From an uncultured Chromatiaceae bacterium (lineage in GTDB: Bacteria > Pseudomonadota > Gammaproteobacteria > Enterobacterales > Alteromonadaceae): a stretch of 25,447 bases of DNA. Positions 1-6,802 of this stretch are shown in pieces. Location of the stretch: contig CAMLNG010000005.1 of the NCBI GenBank assembly GCA_946481195.1, forward strand, positions 1 to 25,447. Reading direction: 5' to 3'. Each line of letters begins with the position of its first letter. Position 1 is the stretch's first letter. The notes beneath the pieces were generated by a model. It was given only the letters and a program-made list of their open reading frames with translations. It made no database searches and was not told the DNA's origin. Made by a program: the position numbers and the translations under genes.

Positions 1-180
1 CCCCGCCACCCAGCCGCGATTTTTCGTCGTTGATGACTGCCAAACCGTCGGTCGTCTCCTGCTGATTGCTGCTGATGTAGTGGCCGGCGACACTGCAGCT
101 CTCGGAATCATGCCAAAAGACAACCTAAGTTGTTGGATTGTTTGGACAGATGACAAAACTTCAGCTGGAGCTATCCCACT
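1..180. other. Left edge with no assignable gene; leader of the TPR gene
   Basis: No complete gene can be placed here. A forward frame starting at base 1 stops at 31-33 and could be the last codons of an upstream gene, but ten codons are too few to tell. On the minus strand the stretch from about 130 to 1 stays open and reads plausibly (it includes WHDSESC and INDEKSRLGG), but an in-frame TAG precedes it and only a TTG could start it. Bases 167-170 (GGAG) are the ribosome binding site for the gene starting at 181, ten bases upstream of its ATG. Confidence 0.4.
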
Positions 181-1224
181 ATGCGCAAATTTACTTCCCG
201 CAAATCCCGTGTTGGTCAGGCTGTGGCCTATGCCGTGCTGCTGACCATCTTGTCTGGCCTGCCGGCTGCCAACGCCCATCAATACACGGCGCTGATTGAC
301 GCCAAAAAATACAGCGAAGTTGAAGCTGCGGTTGCGGCCAAACTGGCCGTTGAGCCAAATAACGCCGATGCTTTGTTGGCTCGTATTGATCTGATTCTGC
401 AGCAGGGCGACAGCAACCGTTTTGACGCTGCCGCGCAAATGGCGGAGCAATGTATTGCGCACAATCCGCAGAACTCTGAATGCCATGAGTCGCTGGGTAA
501 TGTGCTGGGTTCTAAAGCAGAACAAGGCGACATCATGGCGGCTGTGGGTTCGCTTGGCACTATTCGCGATGCTTTTAAGCAGGCGATAACGTTAGACCCG
601 GCCAACTATAACGCTGCTGTTTCCCTGCTGGGGTTTTATCTGGAAGTGCCGGGGTTAATGGGCGGCAGTACGTCGGGCGCGAAAAAGTTGATTCGCAGCA
701 CTCAACAAACCAATCCGGAAGCGGCAAAACTGCTGCAGGCCAAATTCGATTTATATGACGAAGAATTTGCCAAAGCCAGTAGCGGTGCTTTGGCGGTGAA
801 CACCGACAACAGCCCGATGCTGGCCAAGCTGCAGCGTGACCTGTTAGTCGATATTGGCCTCACCTTAAACCGGGAAAAGCAGTTTAGCGACGCTGAAACA
901 GTCTTTAGCGCCGTGGCGAAAAGCCATCCGGACTTTGCACCGGCTTATCTCGGGCTTGGCCGGGCTTTACTGGAGCAAGGTAAAGCACCAGAGGCTTTGC
1001 CGGCGTTAGAACAGTCTTTGCAAATCCAAGCTACAGCCGCGGTGCATTACCGCTTAGGCCAAACCTGGCAGGCGCTTGGCGACAGCACAAAGGCAGTGGC
1101 TGCATTTGAACAAGCCTTGGTCTTCAAGCCGGCATTGTCAGAAAAAGCCCGTATGGATGTGCAAGCACAATTAAAAACACTGAAAAACACTAACACTGAA
1201 AATACGGGCTTCGGCACGAAATAA
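181..1224 (+). CDS. Secreted tetratricopeptide-repeat protein
   Basis: Protein of 347 residues. The N-terminus has a basic stretch (residues 2-10), a hydrophobic core (about 14-28) and an Ala-x-Ala site (30-32), typical of a Sec signal peptide, so the mature protein should be periplasmic. The rest is helical and TPR-like. The clearest units are about residues 253-284 (PAYLGLGRALLEQGK) and 287-318 (HYRLGQTWQALGD, then AFEQALVFKP), with weaker units at about 43-60, 80-97, 126-142 and 230-251. TPRs are protein-binding scaffolds, so no reaction can be assigned. The ATG is supported by GGAG at 167-170. It leads a run of four same-strand genes. The spacer to the next gene is 74 bp and holds the 16-bp repeats. 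Partners are unknown. Confidence 0.85.
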   Translation: MRKFTSRKSRVGQAVAYAVLLTILSGLPAANAHQYTALIDAKKYSEVEAAVAAKLAVEPNNADALLARIDLILQQGDSNRFDAAAQMAEQCIAHNPQNSECHESLGNVLGSKAEQGDIMAAVGSLGTIRDAFKQAITLDPANYNAAVSLLGFYLEVPGLMGGSTSGAKKLIRSTQQTNPEAAKLLQAKFDLYDEEFAKASSGALAVNTDNSPMLAKLQRDLLVDIGLTLNREKQFSDAETVFSAVAKSHPDFAPAYLGLGRALLEQGKAPEALPALEQSLQIQATAAVHYRLGQTWQALGDSTKAVAAFEQALVFKPALSEKARMDVQAQLKTLKNTNTENTGFGTK

Positions 1225-1237
1225 CCGACGTTGACAG

Positions 1238-1285
1238 GCGTTTTAAGTAAACAGCGTTTCAAGCACATAGCGTTTTATGCACAAA
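1238..1285 (+). repeat. Three imperfect 16-bp tandem repeats
   Basis: Three consecutive 16-base units begin at 1238, 1254 and 1270, each opening with GCGTTTTA or GCGTTTCA and ending in an A-rich tail. Unit 1 and unit 2 agree at about 12 of 16 bases, and unit 2 and unit 3 at about 13. The array ends right at the ribosome binding site (AGAGGA, 1285-1290) of the gene starting at 1299. A role as an array of protein-binding sites or as a slippage tract is inference. Confidence 0.7.
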
Positions 1286-1298
1286 GAGGAATCACAAT

Positions 1299-1715
1299 AT
1301 GAACGAAGTTTCCACATTTCGGATTTATGCGCTGCGGGCCATGTATTTACTGGTGGTTATCGGGCTTGGGGTCAGTGTCTGGCCTGATGTCTTCACGGCA
1401 GAAAAACCTTTCGCCAGCTTAAGCAGCGCCCAAACGGTGCAAACCTCTATGCTGGGCGCGTTCTGGTTGCTGTGTGCTTTAGGCATTCGCTATCCATTGC
1501 AGATGTTGCCTGTCCTGCTGTGGGAACTGATTTGGAAAACCATTTGGTTAGTCACTGTGCCGTTGCCTCTTTACCTCAATGGTACTTTCGACGACAAACT
1601 GATGCCGAATGTGATTGCGATTGGTATGGTGGTGCTGGTGTATCTGGTGCTGCCCTGGTCTTATCTCTGGCAGAATTATGTGAAACAGCCAGGTACGCCG
1701 TGGCGCAATCCGTAA
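1299..1715 (+). CDS. Small integral membrane protein of unknown function
   Basis: Protein of 138 residues that I cannot assign to a named family. Hydrophobic segments lie at about residues 13-30, 48-65, 66-88 and 103-123, which suggests four transmembrane helices with short termini. The second and third are separated by an arginine-containing turn (GIRYPLQ), and tryptophans cluster near helix ends (LLWELIWKTIW; LPWSYLW). There is no signal peptide beyond the first helix and no catalytic motif. The start is supported by AGAGGA at 1285-1290, eight bases before the ATG. It lies between the TPR gene and the esterase gene in the same direction, so co-transcription is likely. DoxX-like or similar four-helix inner-membrane proteins are alternatives that I cannot confirm. 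Confidence 0.8.
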   Translation: MNEVSTFRIYALRAMYLLVVIGLGVSVWPDVFTAEKPFASLSSAQTVQTSMLGAFWLLCALGIRYPLQMLPVLLWELIWKTIWLVTVPLPLYLNGTFDDKLMPNVIAIGMVVLVYLVLPWSYLWQNYVKQPGTPWRNP

Positions 1716-1758
1716 TAACAAACAGCCCTTTCGAGCACAACAAAGAGCAAGCTGACCC

Positions 1759-2730
1759 ATGAAACAAATCCTGCGCTTTATCCTGACTGGCCTCATCATC
1801 TTGCTGGCAAGCGCTGCCGGATTATTCGGTTACCTGATTTACACACCAGAGCCTGCCATGCCGGCGCTGAGCGGGACGCTCACCAAAGCCACGCTGGAAC
1901 TGAACGGCGAAACTTATACCTACCGTTTATATCTGCCGAAGGGCTTCACCAAAGGCGCGCCTTTGGTGATGGTGTTACATGGTTCTGGCCAAAATGGCGC
2001 GCAAATCCGCACTGAAACCGGTTATGGCTTTGAACGCCTCGCCGACCAGCATGGCTTCGGTGTGGTTTACCCCAGTGGCAAATCCTTTGACTGGAACGAC
2101 TGCAGCAAAACCGGTGATTTTCTGGTCAATGGCCGTGAACTCGATGACGTGCAGTATCTGAATACCTTAGTCGACACGCTTATCGCCACGCATGGTTTTG
2201 ACCCACGCCGGGTATTTGCCACCGGCGTATCGGCAGGTGGTTTTATGTCGTTGCGCTTAGCGCTGGAATCGCCGCAGCGTTTTCGTGCTGTGGCCGCAGT
2301 GTCGGCCAATGTGCCGGCACCCGGCAATTTTAAATGCAAGCCGGTGGCCCAAGGCGCCTCAGTGCTGCTGATGAACGGCAGCGCCGACACCATAGTGCCT
2401 TATGACGGCGGCGAAGTGTCGTTGTGGGGGCTGTTTTTCCAAAACGGCCAGGTCAAATCTTCGGTCGAGTCTGCTGAGTTTTTCGCCAGCCAGAATAAGC
2501 TGCCAGCAACAGCAAAACGTGAAGCACCGCTGGCTGGCGTGCAGCACGTACAACGACAGCAATGGCGCGATGCGGGCCGCTTTGAAGTCGAACTGGTCAC
2601 TATCGTCGACGGCGGCCACGGCATGCCACAACCCTATTGGCAACGGCCTCGGCTGTTAGGCCCCTCACCGATGGCGCCGAATGGGCCTGAGCTGATTTGG
2701 CAGTTTTTTGCACGGCAAAAACTTTTATAA
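1759..2730 (+). CDS. PHB-depolymerase/LpqC-type esterase (alpha/beta hydrolase)
   Basis: Protein of 323 residues with an N-terminal hydrophobic segment (about 6-27) that serves as a signal peptide or membrane anchor, so the enzyme should act in the periplasm or outside the cell. The alpha/beta hydrolase fold is shown by the oxyanion-loop strand VMVLHGSGQNG (70-80), the nucleophile elbow GVSAG with Ser158, an acid-bearing NGSADTIVP (Asp210) and a histidine in DGGHGMPQ (His287). This order and spacing match the poly(3-hydroxybutyrate) depolymerase/feruloyl esterase-like group, which hydrolyses polyester or aryl ester bonds. The natural substrate cannot be read from sequence. The ribosome binding site is weak (AGAGCAAG near 1744-1751). 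It sits 43 bp after the membrane protein gene. Confidence 0.85.
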   Translation: MKQILRFILTGLIILLASAAGLFGYLIYTPEPAMPALSGTLTKATLELNGETYTYRLYLPKGFTKGAPLVMVLHGSGQNGAQIRTETGYGFERLADQHGFGVVYPSGKSFDWNDCSKTGDFLVNGRELDDVQYLNTLVDTLIATHGFDPRRVFATGVSAGGFMSLRLALESPQRFRAVAAVSANVPAPGNFKCKPVAQGASVLLMNGSADTIVPYDGGEVSLWGLFFQNGQVKSSVESAEFFASQNKLPATAKREAPLAGVQHVQRQQWRDAGRFEVELVTIVDGGHGMPQPYWQRPRLLGPSPMAPNGPELIWQFFARQKLL

Positions 2731-2796
2731 AACAGCGTTGTCAGAGCTGCCGGGCGTTTTAACAAGGCGGCATTTGCCAGGCAGATACCGCTGTTT
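2730..2796. repeat. Nested inverted repeat between two hydrolase genes
   Basis: Outer arms AAACAGCG (2730-2737) and CGCTGTTT (2789-2796) are perfect complements. Inside them lie CTGCC (2747-2751) and GGCAG (2780-2784), plus shorter GC-rich complements. The structure starts in the stop codon of the esterase gene and fills most of the gap before the next likely start at 2822. The right arm has only a short T run, so it may be an RNA-stability or attenuating structure rather than a standard terminator. Confidence 0.5.
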
Positions 2797-2821
2797 CTAT
2801 TGGCAAAATCGGGATTTTTTT

Positions 2822-3850
2822 ATGCGGTTAAGCACGGAAGGCAACTACGCAGTTCGCCGGCATCGATTCAATGTGTCCGGCAAAAATTGGTGCTGTGGAA
2901 TGGTATTATGGATGACATCCATCTCATGCTCCAGTGCCGTGGATACTGCGGCACAACAGCAAATTCAGGCAACCGAAGCCACCGCAGCGCCGCTGTTGCA
3001 GGCAAAAATCACCGACCTCGCCGGTGAAAAAATCGAATATGCAGCGCTTCGCGTCACCAAACCCCGCGCCACGCTGGTGTTTGAAAATGGCCTGATGCTG
3101 GATCTCAGTACCTGGGAAGCTGTGGCGCAAGGCTTAAACCACTGTTGTGATTTGCTGTTCTACAATCGCCCCGGCGTCGGACACAGCGAATCAGCACAAG
3201 ACCAGCTCAGTCCGGAGTTGTCTGCTGCCAGATTACAGCAGCTGCTGCAGCAACAAAAACTGGCGCCGCCTTATGTGCTGATTGGCCATTCCCTTGGTGG
3301 CCAGTATGCGCAGGTGTTTACCAAACGCTATCCACAGCAGGTGGACGCATTGTTATTAGTCGACGCGCTGCCACTTGGCCTGGTCAAGCCTGTCACTGAA
3401 TTTCCCTGGTACACCCGAACGGGTTTATGGCTGTTCGCGCCACAAGAGACCCGCCAGGAAATCGCCAATATCAACAGCATGGGCCAATATCTGCTGAAAG
3501 ACCCACAGCCCTTTCGCAAACCGATGATCCGGCTGGTGACACAAACCGCAACGCCGCAGCCAAAATCAGCAGGCTTAGTGAAGAATCTGTTTAATGGCGT
3601 GATTTATGCCGAAGATTTTGGCGTCTGGGCACTGGATCCGACCGCTGCAGAACAGCGCATGAACACTATCTATCCGCAGGCTGAAGTCCACTATCTGGTA
3701 GCAAATCATCGGGTGCAGGAACAAATGCCCGACGTAGTGGTGGATGCAATATTGAGCCTGCTTGAGCAGCGCCAGCAAGCGATGGCGCCTAACCCAGTTC
3801 AGCTATCGGTTCAGCCGTCAGACCAGCTGCAAAAACCCGCTATGCAGTAG
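2822..3850 (+). CDS. Exported alpha/beta hydrolase
   Basis: Protein of 342 residues from the ATG at 2822. The frame is open further upstream to an ATG at 2708, but that start would lie inside the esterase gene and run through the inverted repeat. The 2822 start has GGGA at 2811-2814; ATGs at 2900 and 2912 are alternatives. The N-terminus has a long basic region and then a short hydrophobic stretch near residues 24-38, a marginal export signal. Fold motifs are VFENGLMLDLSTW (oxyanion loop), FYNRPGVGHS, the nucleophile elbow GHSLGG with Ser157, LLVDALP (Asp181) and a late NHRVQEQMPD with His296. This is the classical hydrolase/lipase-like family, and the substrate is unknown. Its last 33 bp overlap the 3' end of the opposite-strand oxygenase gene. 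Confidence 0.8.
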   Translation: MRLSTEGNYAVRRHRFNVSGKNWCCGMVLWMTSISCSSAVDTAAQQQIQATEATAAPLLQAKITDLAGEKIEYAALRVTKPRATLVFENGLMLDLSTWEAVAQGLNHCCDLLFYNRPGVGHSESAQDQLSPELSAARLQQLLQQQKLAPPYVLIGHSLGGQYAQVFTKRYPQQVDALLLVDALPLGLVKPVTEFPWYTRTGLWLFAPQETRQEIANINSMGQYLLKDPQPFRKPMIRLVTQTATPQPKSAGLVKNLFNGVIYAEDFGVWALDPTAAEQRMNTIYPQAEVHYLVANHRVQEQMPDVVVDAILSLLEQRQQAMAPNPVQLSVQPSDQLQKPAMQ

Positions 3851-5005
3851 TTTTTCTACCAGGACCAGCCGGACGTCATCGCCAATAGGGCCCGGGATGT
3901 CTTTGATGGCAAACTCGGGCGTCTGGCGGATAAATTCCATGCTGTCGGCGACCGCCGGATGCACCAGCAGCTGGTCACCGGGGAAACGGAAATCAAGAAT
4001 ATGCGGCAGTACATTGCTCTGCCCTATCGCCAGTGGCGCCTGTTTCACCCGCGTATCGCGCTGCAGCGGCGCTATGGCTGTGGTGGGTTTTGCCAACTTG
4101 GGTAATTCCAGCAACATGCGGGCCTGACGGTGGGCCAGCGCCGCTTCAACAAAACCAGGTTGCTGACACAGCTGCAGCAGCCGCTCCAGGCCTGCGCGCA
4201 TTTGGGCGCCGGCGACATCCAGCATTTGGCCGTGTGACAGCGCATCGGCGCGGCCGGTCAGATTCGCCCGCAGTGGCTTTTCAAAATCGGCCATATAATC
4301 CAGCGCGCTGCTGATGGCTTCGCGAATGGTCACAGGCACAAAACCAATCGAAATATGCAGCGACTCACCAGTCGATTGCACTGTATGGGTTGTGCCGCGC
4401 GGTAAATACAATAAATCGCCGGGTTTGACATCATAAACGCGGTGCGCACCGAGCGGCGGCACACTGGCGCCTAAGGCTTTCCATTTATTCGGCAGTTTGG
4501 GCGGCTCGTCGGAGATAAACCAGCGTTTGGTACCCACCAGCTGAATGGCAATGACGTCGACTTCATCGTCATGCACCGGCGCTTCAGCACCGGTCAGGCT
4601 CCAGAACAGAACTGTGCTGGCCGGATTGCCAAACAGCAGCGTCAGGGCCCGGTTTAACTGTGCCAGCTGCGGCGTGGCGTTGGTGACATCGGGAAAACGC
4701 ACTGTGTAGTCATTGCGATGATATTCGCTGAGTAAAGCTGCAAAGGCAGCGGCGTCGGGCACAGCGCGCGGTTTCGGTGCCGGCACCTGCGCCTGACGGA
4801 TATGGCAGGTCAGCGTGGCGGCGTATTCAGCGAAGTGACTGAGTAATAAAGACTTCGGATCGTCGCCCAGCAATTGCCGCGCTGGCAGCGCCGTATCCGC
4901 CGTCAGTAACAATGGCCGGCGGCTGACCACTTCCTGGAAAAATTGCTCGTAACTTAATGGATGCAACACTTCTGCAAGCAGTTGGCGGGCTTGGGCAAGA
5001 ATCAT
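3818..5005 (-). CDS. JmjC/cupin-type 2-oxoglutarate oxygenase-like protein
   Basis: Protein of 395 residues from the ATG at 5005. A TTG at 5047 in the same frame is possible but would start beside a hairpin and lacks a good ribosome binding site. The central region has the double-stranded beta-helix signature of JmjC/cupin-like hydroxylases: His145 and Asp147 in VHDDEVD as the H-x-D iron ligands, a tryptophan-rich strand (KRWFISD), then PGDLLYLPRGTTH with His207 as third ligand, followed by LHISIGFVP. This pattern is that of the ROXA/YcfD-like cupin_4 proteins, Fe(II)/2-oxoglutarate enzymes that hydroxylate ribosomal proteins in known cases. The target here is not known. The C-terminal half is helical. 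It is convergent with the hydrolase gene and shares 33 bp with it. It probably follows the NTF2-like gene in transcription. Confidence 0.8.
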   Translation of the reverse strand: MILAQARQLLAEVLHPLSYEQFFQEVVSRRPLLLTADTALPARQLLGDDPKSLLLSHFAEYAATLTCHIRQAQVPAPKPRAVPDAAAFAALLSEYHRNDYTVRFPDVTNATPQLAQLNRALTLLFGNPASTVLFWSLTGAEAPVHDDEVDVIAIQLVGTKRWFISDEPPKLPNKWKALGASVPPLGAHRVYDVKPGDLLYLPRGTTHTVQSTGESLHISIGFVPVTIREAISSALDYMADFEKPLRANLTGRADALSHGQMLDVAGAQMRAGLERLLQLCQQPGFVEAALAHRQARMLLELPKLAKPTTAIAPLQRDTRVKQAPLAIGQSNVLPHILDFRFPGDQLLVHPAVADSMEFIRQTPEFAIKDIPGPIGDDVRLVLVEKLLHSGFLQLV

Positions 5006-5047
5006 CGGAATACTCTGTTTATACAACCGCGACTTGAACAGCCGCAA

Positions 5048-5071
5048 CTTCAGGATGGTTTTATCCTGAAG
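5048..5071 (-). other. Intercistronic hairpin upstream of the oxygenase gene
   Basis: CTTCAGGAT (5048-5056) and ATCCTGAAG (5063-5071) are a perfect 9-bp inverted repeat around a six-base loop. It lies between the NTF2-like gene and the oxygenase gene on the minus strand. On that strand no T run follows, so it is not a convincing intrinsic terminator. It could stabilise or process the message, or lie in the oxygenase leader. Confidence 0.55.
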
Positions 5072-5123
5072 CGCTTTGCCGGATTAATCAAGCCATCTGC
5101 ATGATCACAGTCAAGCAGTCGAA

Positions 5124-5651
5124 TTACAAACAAGTACCGTCCGGAGCGCGGCGCGCCTCAGCTGCTAAAGGCCAGTGTTGCAGGTCACCGGGCTTTTGTT
5201 CCAGATAATAATACAGCGCTATGAGCTGCCATTGCTTGCCGTCAAAATACCACTGTAAGCTGTTGATACCAGTGAAATCGGCCTGTTGTTGCGCAGGATC
5301 TGGCCGCGATTCCACCAAGCTCAGCACTGTGGCAAACTGACCATAAATCCGTACTTCGCGGCCAATTTCACATTCGTAAAAGCCTTTTGGCCTGACCTGG
5401 CTGAGGCTTTGCAAAAAAGCAGCGCCACTTTGCTGACTGAGCGCCCCGCCGGGCCTGGCACCTGCCACCACAGCGTCCGGGTGCAATAACGGCTGCAACG
5501 CCGCAATATCAGCGGCCACACCGGGTGCATGCGACATCGCCCGCCACATCCGGCTGACTGCAGTTTCCAGCTGCTGCGTTTGCGGCTCAGCCGCATGCGC
5601 GGCCATCATCAGTACCGTCCAAGCGAGCAAAAAAATGCAACTGTTTTTCAT
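5124..5651 (-). CDS. Secreted NTF2-fold (SnoaL/DUF4440-like) protein
   Basis: Protein of 175 residues. Residues 1-20 form a signal peptide (a lysine, a hydrophobic core and an AHA-A site), so it is exported. The mature part has the length and order of a cystatin/NTF2-like domain: an N-terminal helix with TAVSRMWRAM, a loop with LHPDAVVAGARPGG, strands with FYECEIGREVRIYGQFATVLS, and the closing NSLQWYFDGKQWQLIALYYYLE typical of SnoaL/DUF4440 proteins. Members bind small ligands or act as accessory folds. No catalytic residues can be named. The start is fixed by TGAGGT eight to nine bases upstream (about 5658-5663). An upstream -10-like TATGCT exists, but its -35 spacing is poor. The neighbour downstream on the strand is the oxygenase gene. 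Confidence 0.75.
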   Translation of the reverse strand: MKNSCIFLLAWTVLMMAAHAAEPQTQQLETAVSRMWRAMSHAPGVAADIAALQPLLHPDAVVAGARPGGALSQQSGAAFLQSLSQVRPKGFYECEIGREVRIYGQFATVLSLVESRPDPAQQQADFTGINSLQWYFDGKQWQLIALYYYLEQKPGDLQHWPLAAEARRAPDGTCL

Positions 5652-5797
5652 ATAGATACCTCAATAGCGATGCTAAAACAGCATAACATTGCGGTAGGCA
5701 TGTCTGTCACAGCTGGGACGACTGGTGGGAACAGCGGGCTGAACAGGTGCATGGATTTACAGCCATTCCATGCCAGAAAAACCCGCAAGCTGTTGGA

Positions 5798-6532
5798 TTA
5801 GCACCGCGCCCGGCGATACCAGCCAAGCAGACTTAAACCGAAGACTCCGAGTAACCAGGTCGCAGGAGCAGCGACAGTATTTGGTTCCGGCTGGTACTCA
5901 CGATATAAATACACACCGGCCCGGTCATTAGCGATGTTCAGGTCACCCCAGCCATAGTCATCGATGTAATCAACGTAGTCTTCAACAAATTTACGGCTTT
6001 TCCGATAGACAACGTGGTAATCAACAACAATGGCAAGGGAACGATGAGTCGATACACCCCAGAAATTAAACTCATCAGCCAATATTCCGCTGGCAAATCC
6101 TGCAGAACCATCGGCGAAATCCGCCCAGAAATTCTCAGCATCCAGCTCCGCATCAGCGACATCCCCCAATAATCGAATCAGAGGTGCCGTACTGACCTTG
6201 GTATCATAATGATATCCCTGATAATTCAGGCCAAACCAATTCGACATCAGGCTACGGAAATCCAGTTTGGTCGCCACCCGCCAGCGGTCCTGTGTTTTAA
6301 ACTGGCCACCTGCGTCTGTTAAATCTGTCATGACGTCCTGTAAAGAACGACCACGGGTTTCGGTCAGGTCCAGCCATTCCAGGCCTGTGGTCTGATCGAC
6401 GGTCGTTTTTCCTAGGTCCAGAAAACCCAGTCCTGAAGGGCTGACCACTGTGGCCTGAGCTGACCAACCAGCCAGCAAACCACCACATAAAATACTGATG
6501 CGTAACAAAGGGGAAACAGAACGGAATGTCAT
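5798..6532 (-). CDS. PEP-CTERM-like secreted protein
   Basis: Protein of 244 residues from the ATG at 6532, chosen because CGAGGATCTGC supplies a ribosome binding site directly upstream and because the open frame before it (to 6712) is AT-rich and not protein-like. Residues 1-27 are a signal peptide ending in SAQA-T. The body begins GFLDLGKTTVDQTTGLEWLD and continues with LTETRGRSLQDV, a segment I recognise from many PEP-CTERM exported proteins. The C-terminus is a sorting-tail arrangement: PEPN, then APATW, a hydrophobic helix (about 223-238) and the basic end YRRARC. The motif next to the helix is AP rather than PEP, a variant seen in some gammaproteobacteria. It would be processed by an exosortase system not present in this window. 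Function is unknown. Confidence 0.75.
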   Translation of the reverse strand: MTFRSVSPLLRISILCGGLLAGWSAQATVVSPSGLGFLDLGKTTVDQTTGLEWLDLTETRGRSLQDVMTDLTDAGGQFKTQDRWRVATKLDFRSLMSNWFGLNYQGYHYDTKVSTAPLIRLLGDVADAELDAENFWADFADGSAGFASGILADEFNFWGVSTHRSLAIVVDYHVVYRKSRKFVEDYVDYIDDYGWGDLNIANDRAGVYLYREYQPEPNTVAAPATWLLGVFGLSLLGWYRRARC

Positions 6533-6661
6533 GCAGATCCTCGGTGCAGAATGAAGGAATTTTTGCGTGAGGCTCAGTACCCGCACGCCGTAAAGAAACA
6601 AAAATGCAATATCCACACCATCAATAAATACATTGAAAAACAATTGGTTATATTTTTTAAT

Positions 6662-6675
6662 TTTACATATGTAAA
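6662..6675. promoter_or_regulatory. 14-bp AT-rich palindrome upstream of the PEP-CTERM gene
   Basis: TTTACATATGTAAA is a perfect 14-base palindrome about 130 bp upstream of the start at 6532, in a strongly AT-rich leader. It may be an operator or just an AT-rich promoter-region palindrome. No regulator gene is nearby. Confidence 0.35.
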
Positions 6676-6732
6676 TATTATGGACAGCAATACGCTTAAT
6701 AAATAAACACATCCACCGAATTTAAGAGCCAG

Positions 6733-6764
6733 CAAAACAACAACGCCGGCAAAAGCCGGCGTTG
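6733..6764 (-). terminator. Rho-independent terminator of the pullulanase gene
   Basis: CAACGCCGGC (6741-6750), loop AAAA, GCCGGCGTTG (6755-6764) is a perfect 10-bp stem. Read on the minus strand it is followed by TTGTTTTG, giving the U-rich tail. It lies about 40 bp beyond the pullulanase stop codon at 6803 and ends the receptor-pullulanase transcript. Confidence 0.9.
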
Positions 6765-6802
6765 GATTCTTCTGGCTGCCAAGCAGCTTTAAATCACCGC
6801 AG

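Noticed and set aside
2731..2800. Possible integron attC site
   Set aside because: The inverted repeat lacks RYYYAAC and GTTRRRY cores at its ends, and the surrounding genes are too large and ordinary for a cassette array.
2708..2821. A 38-codon N-terminal extension of the second alpha/beta hydrolase from the ATG at 2708
   Set aside because: It would overlap the esterase gene, run through the inverted repeat and add a cysteine-, arginine- and aromatic-rich sequence unlike any hydrolase start.
5006..5047. TTG start adding 14 residues to the oxygenase
   Set aside because: No ribosome binding site at a useful distance, a hairpin directly before it, and a normal ATG follows at 5005.
6533..6712. 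60-codon extension of the PEP-CTERM protein
   Set aside because: The bases are AT-rich with no coding bias, and the downstream ATG has both a ribosome binding site and a signal peptide.
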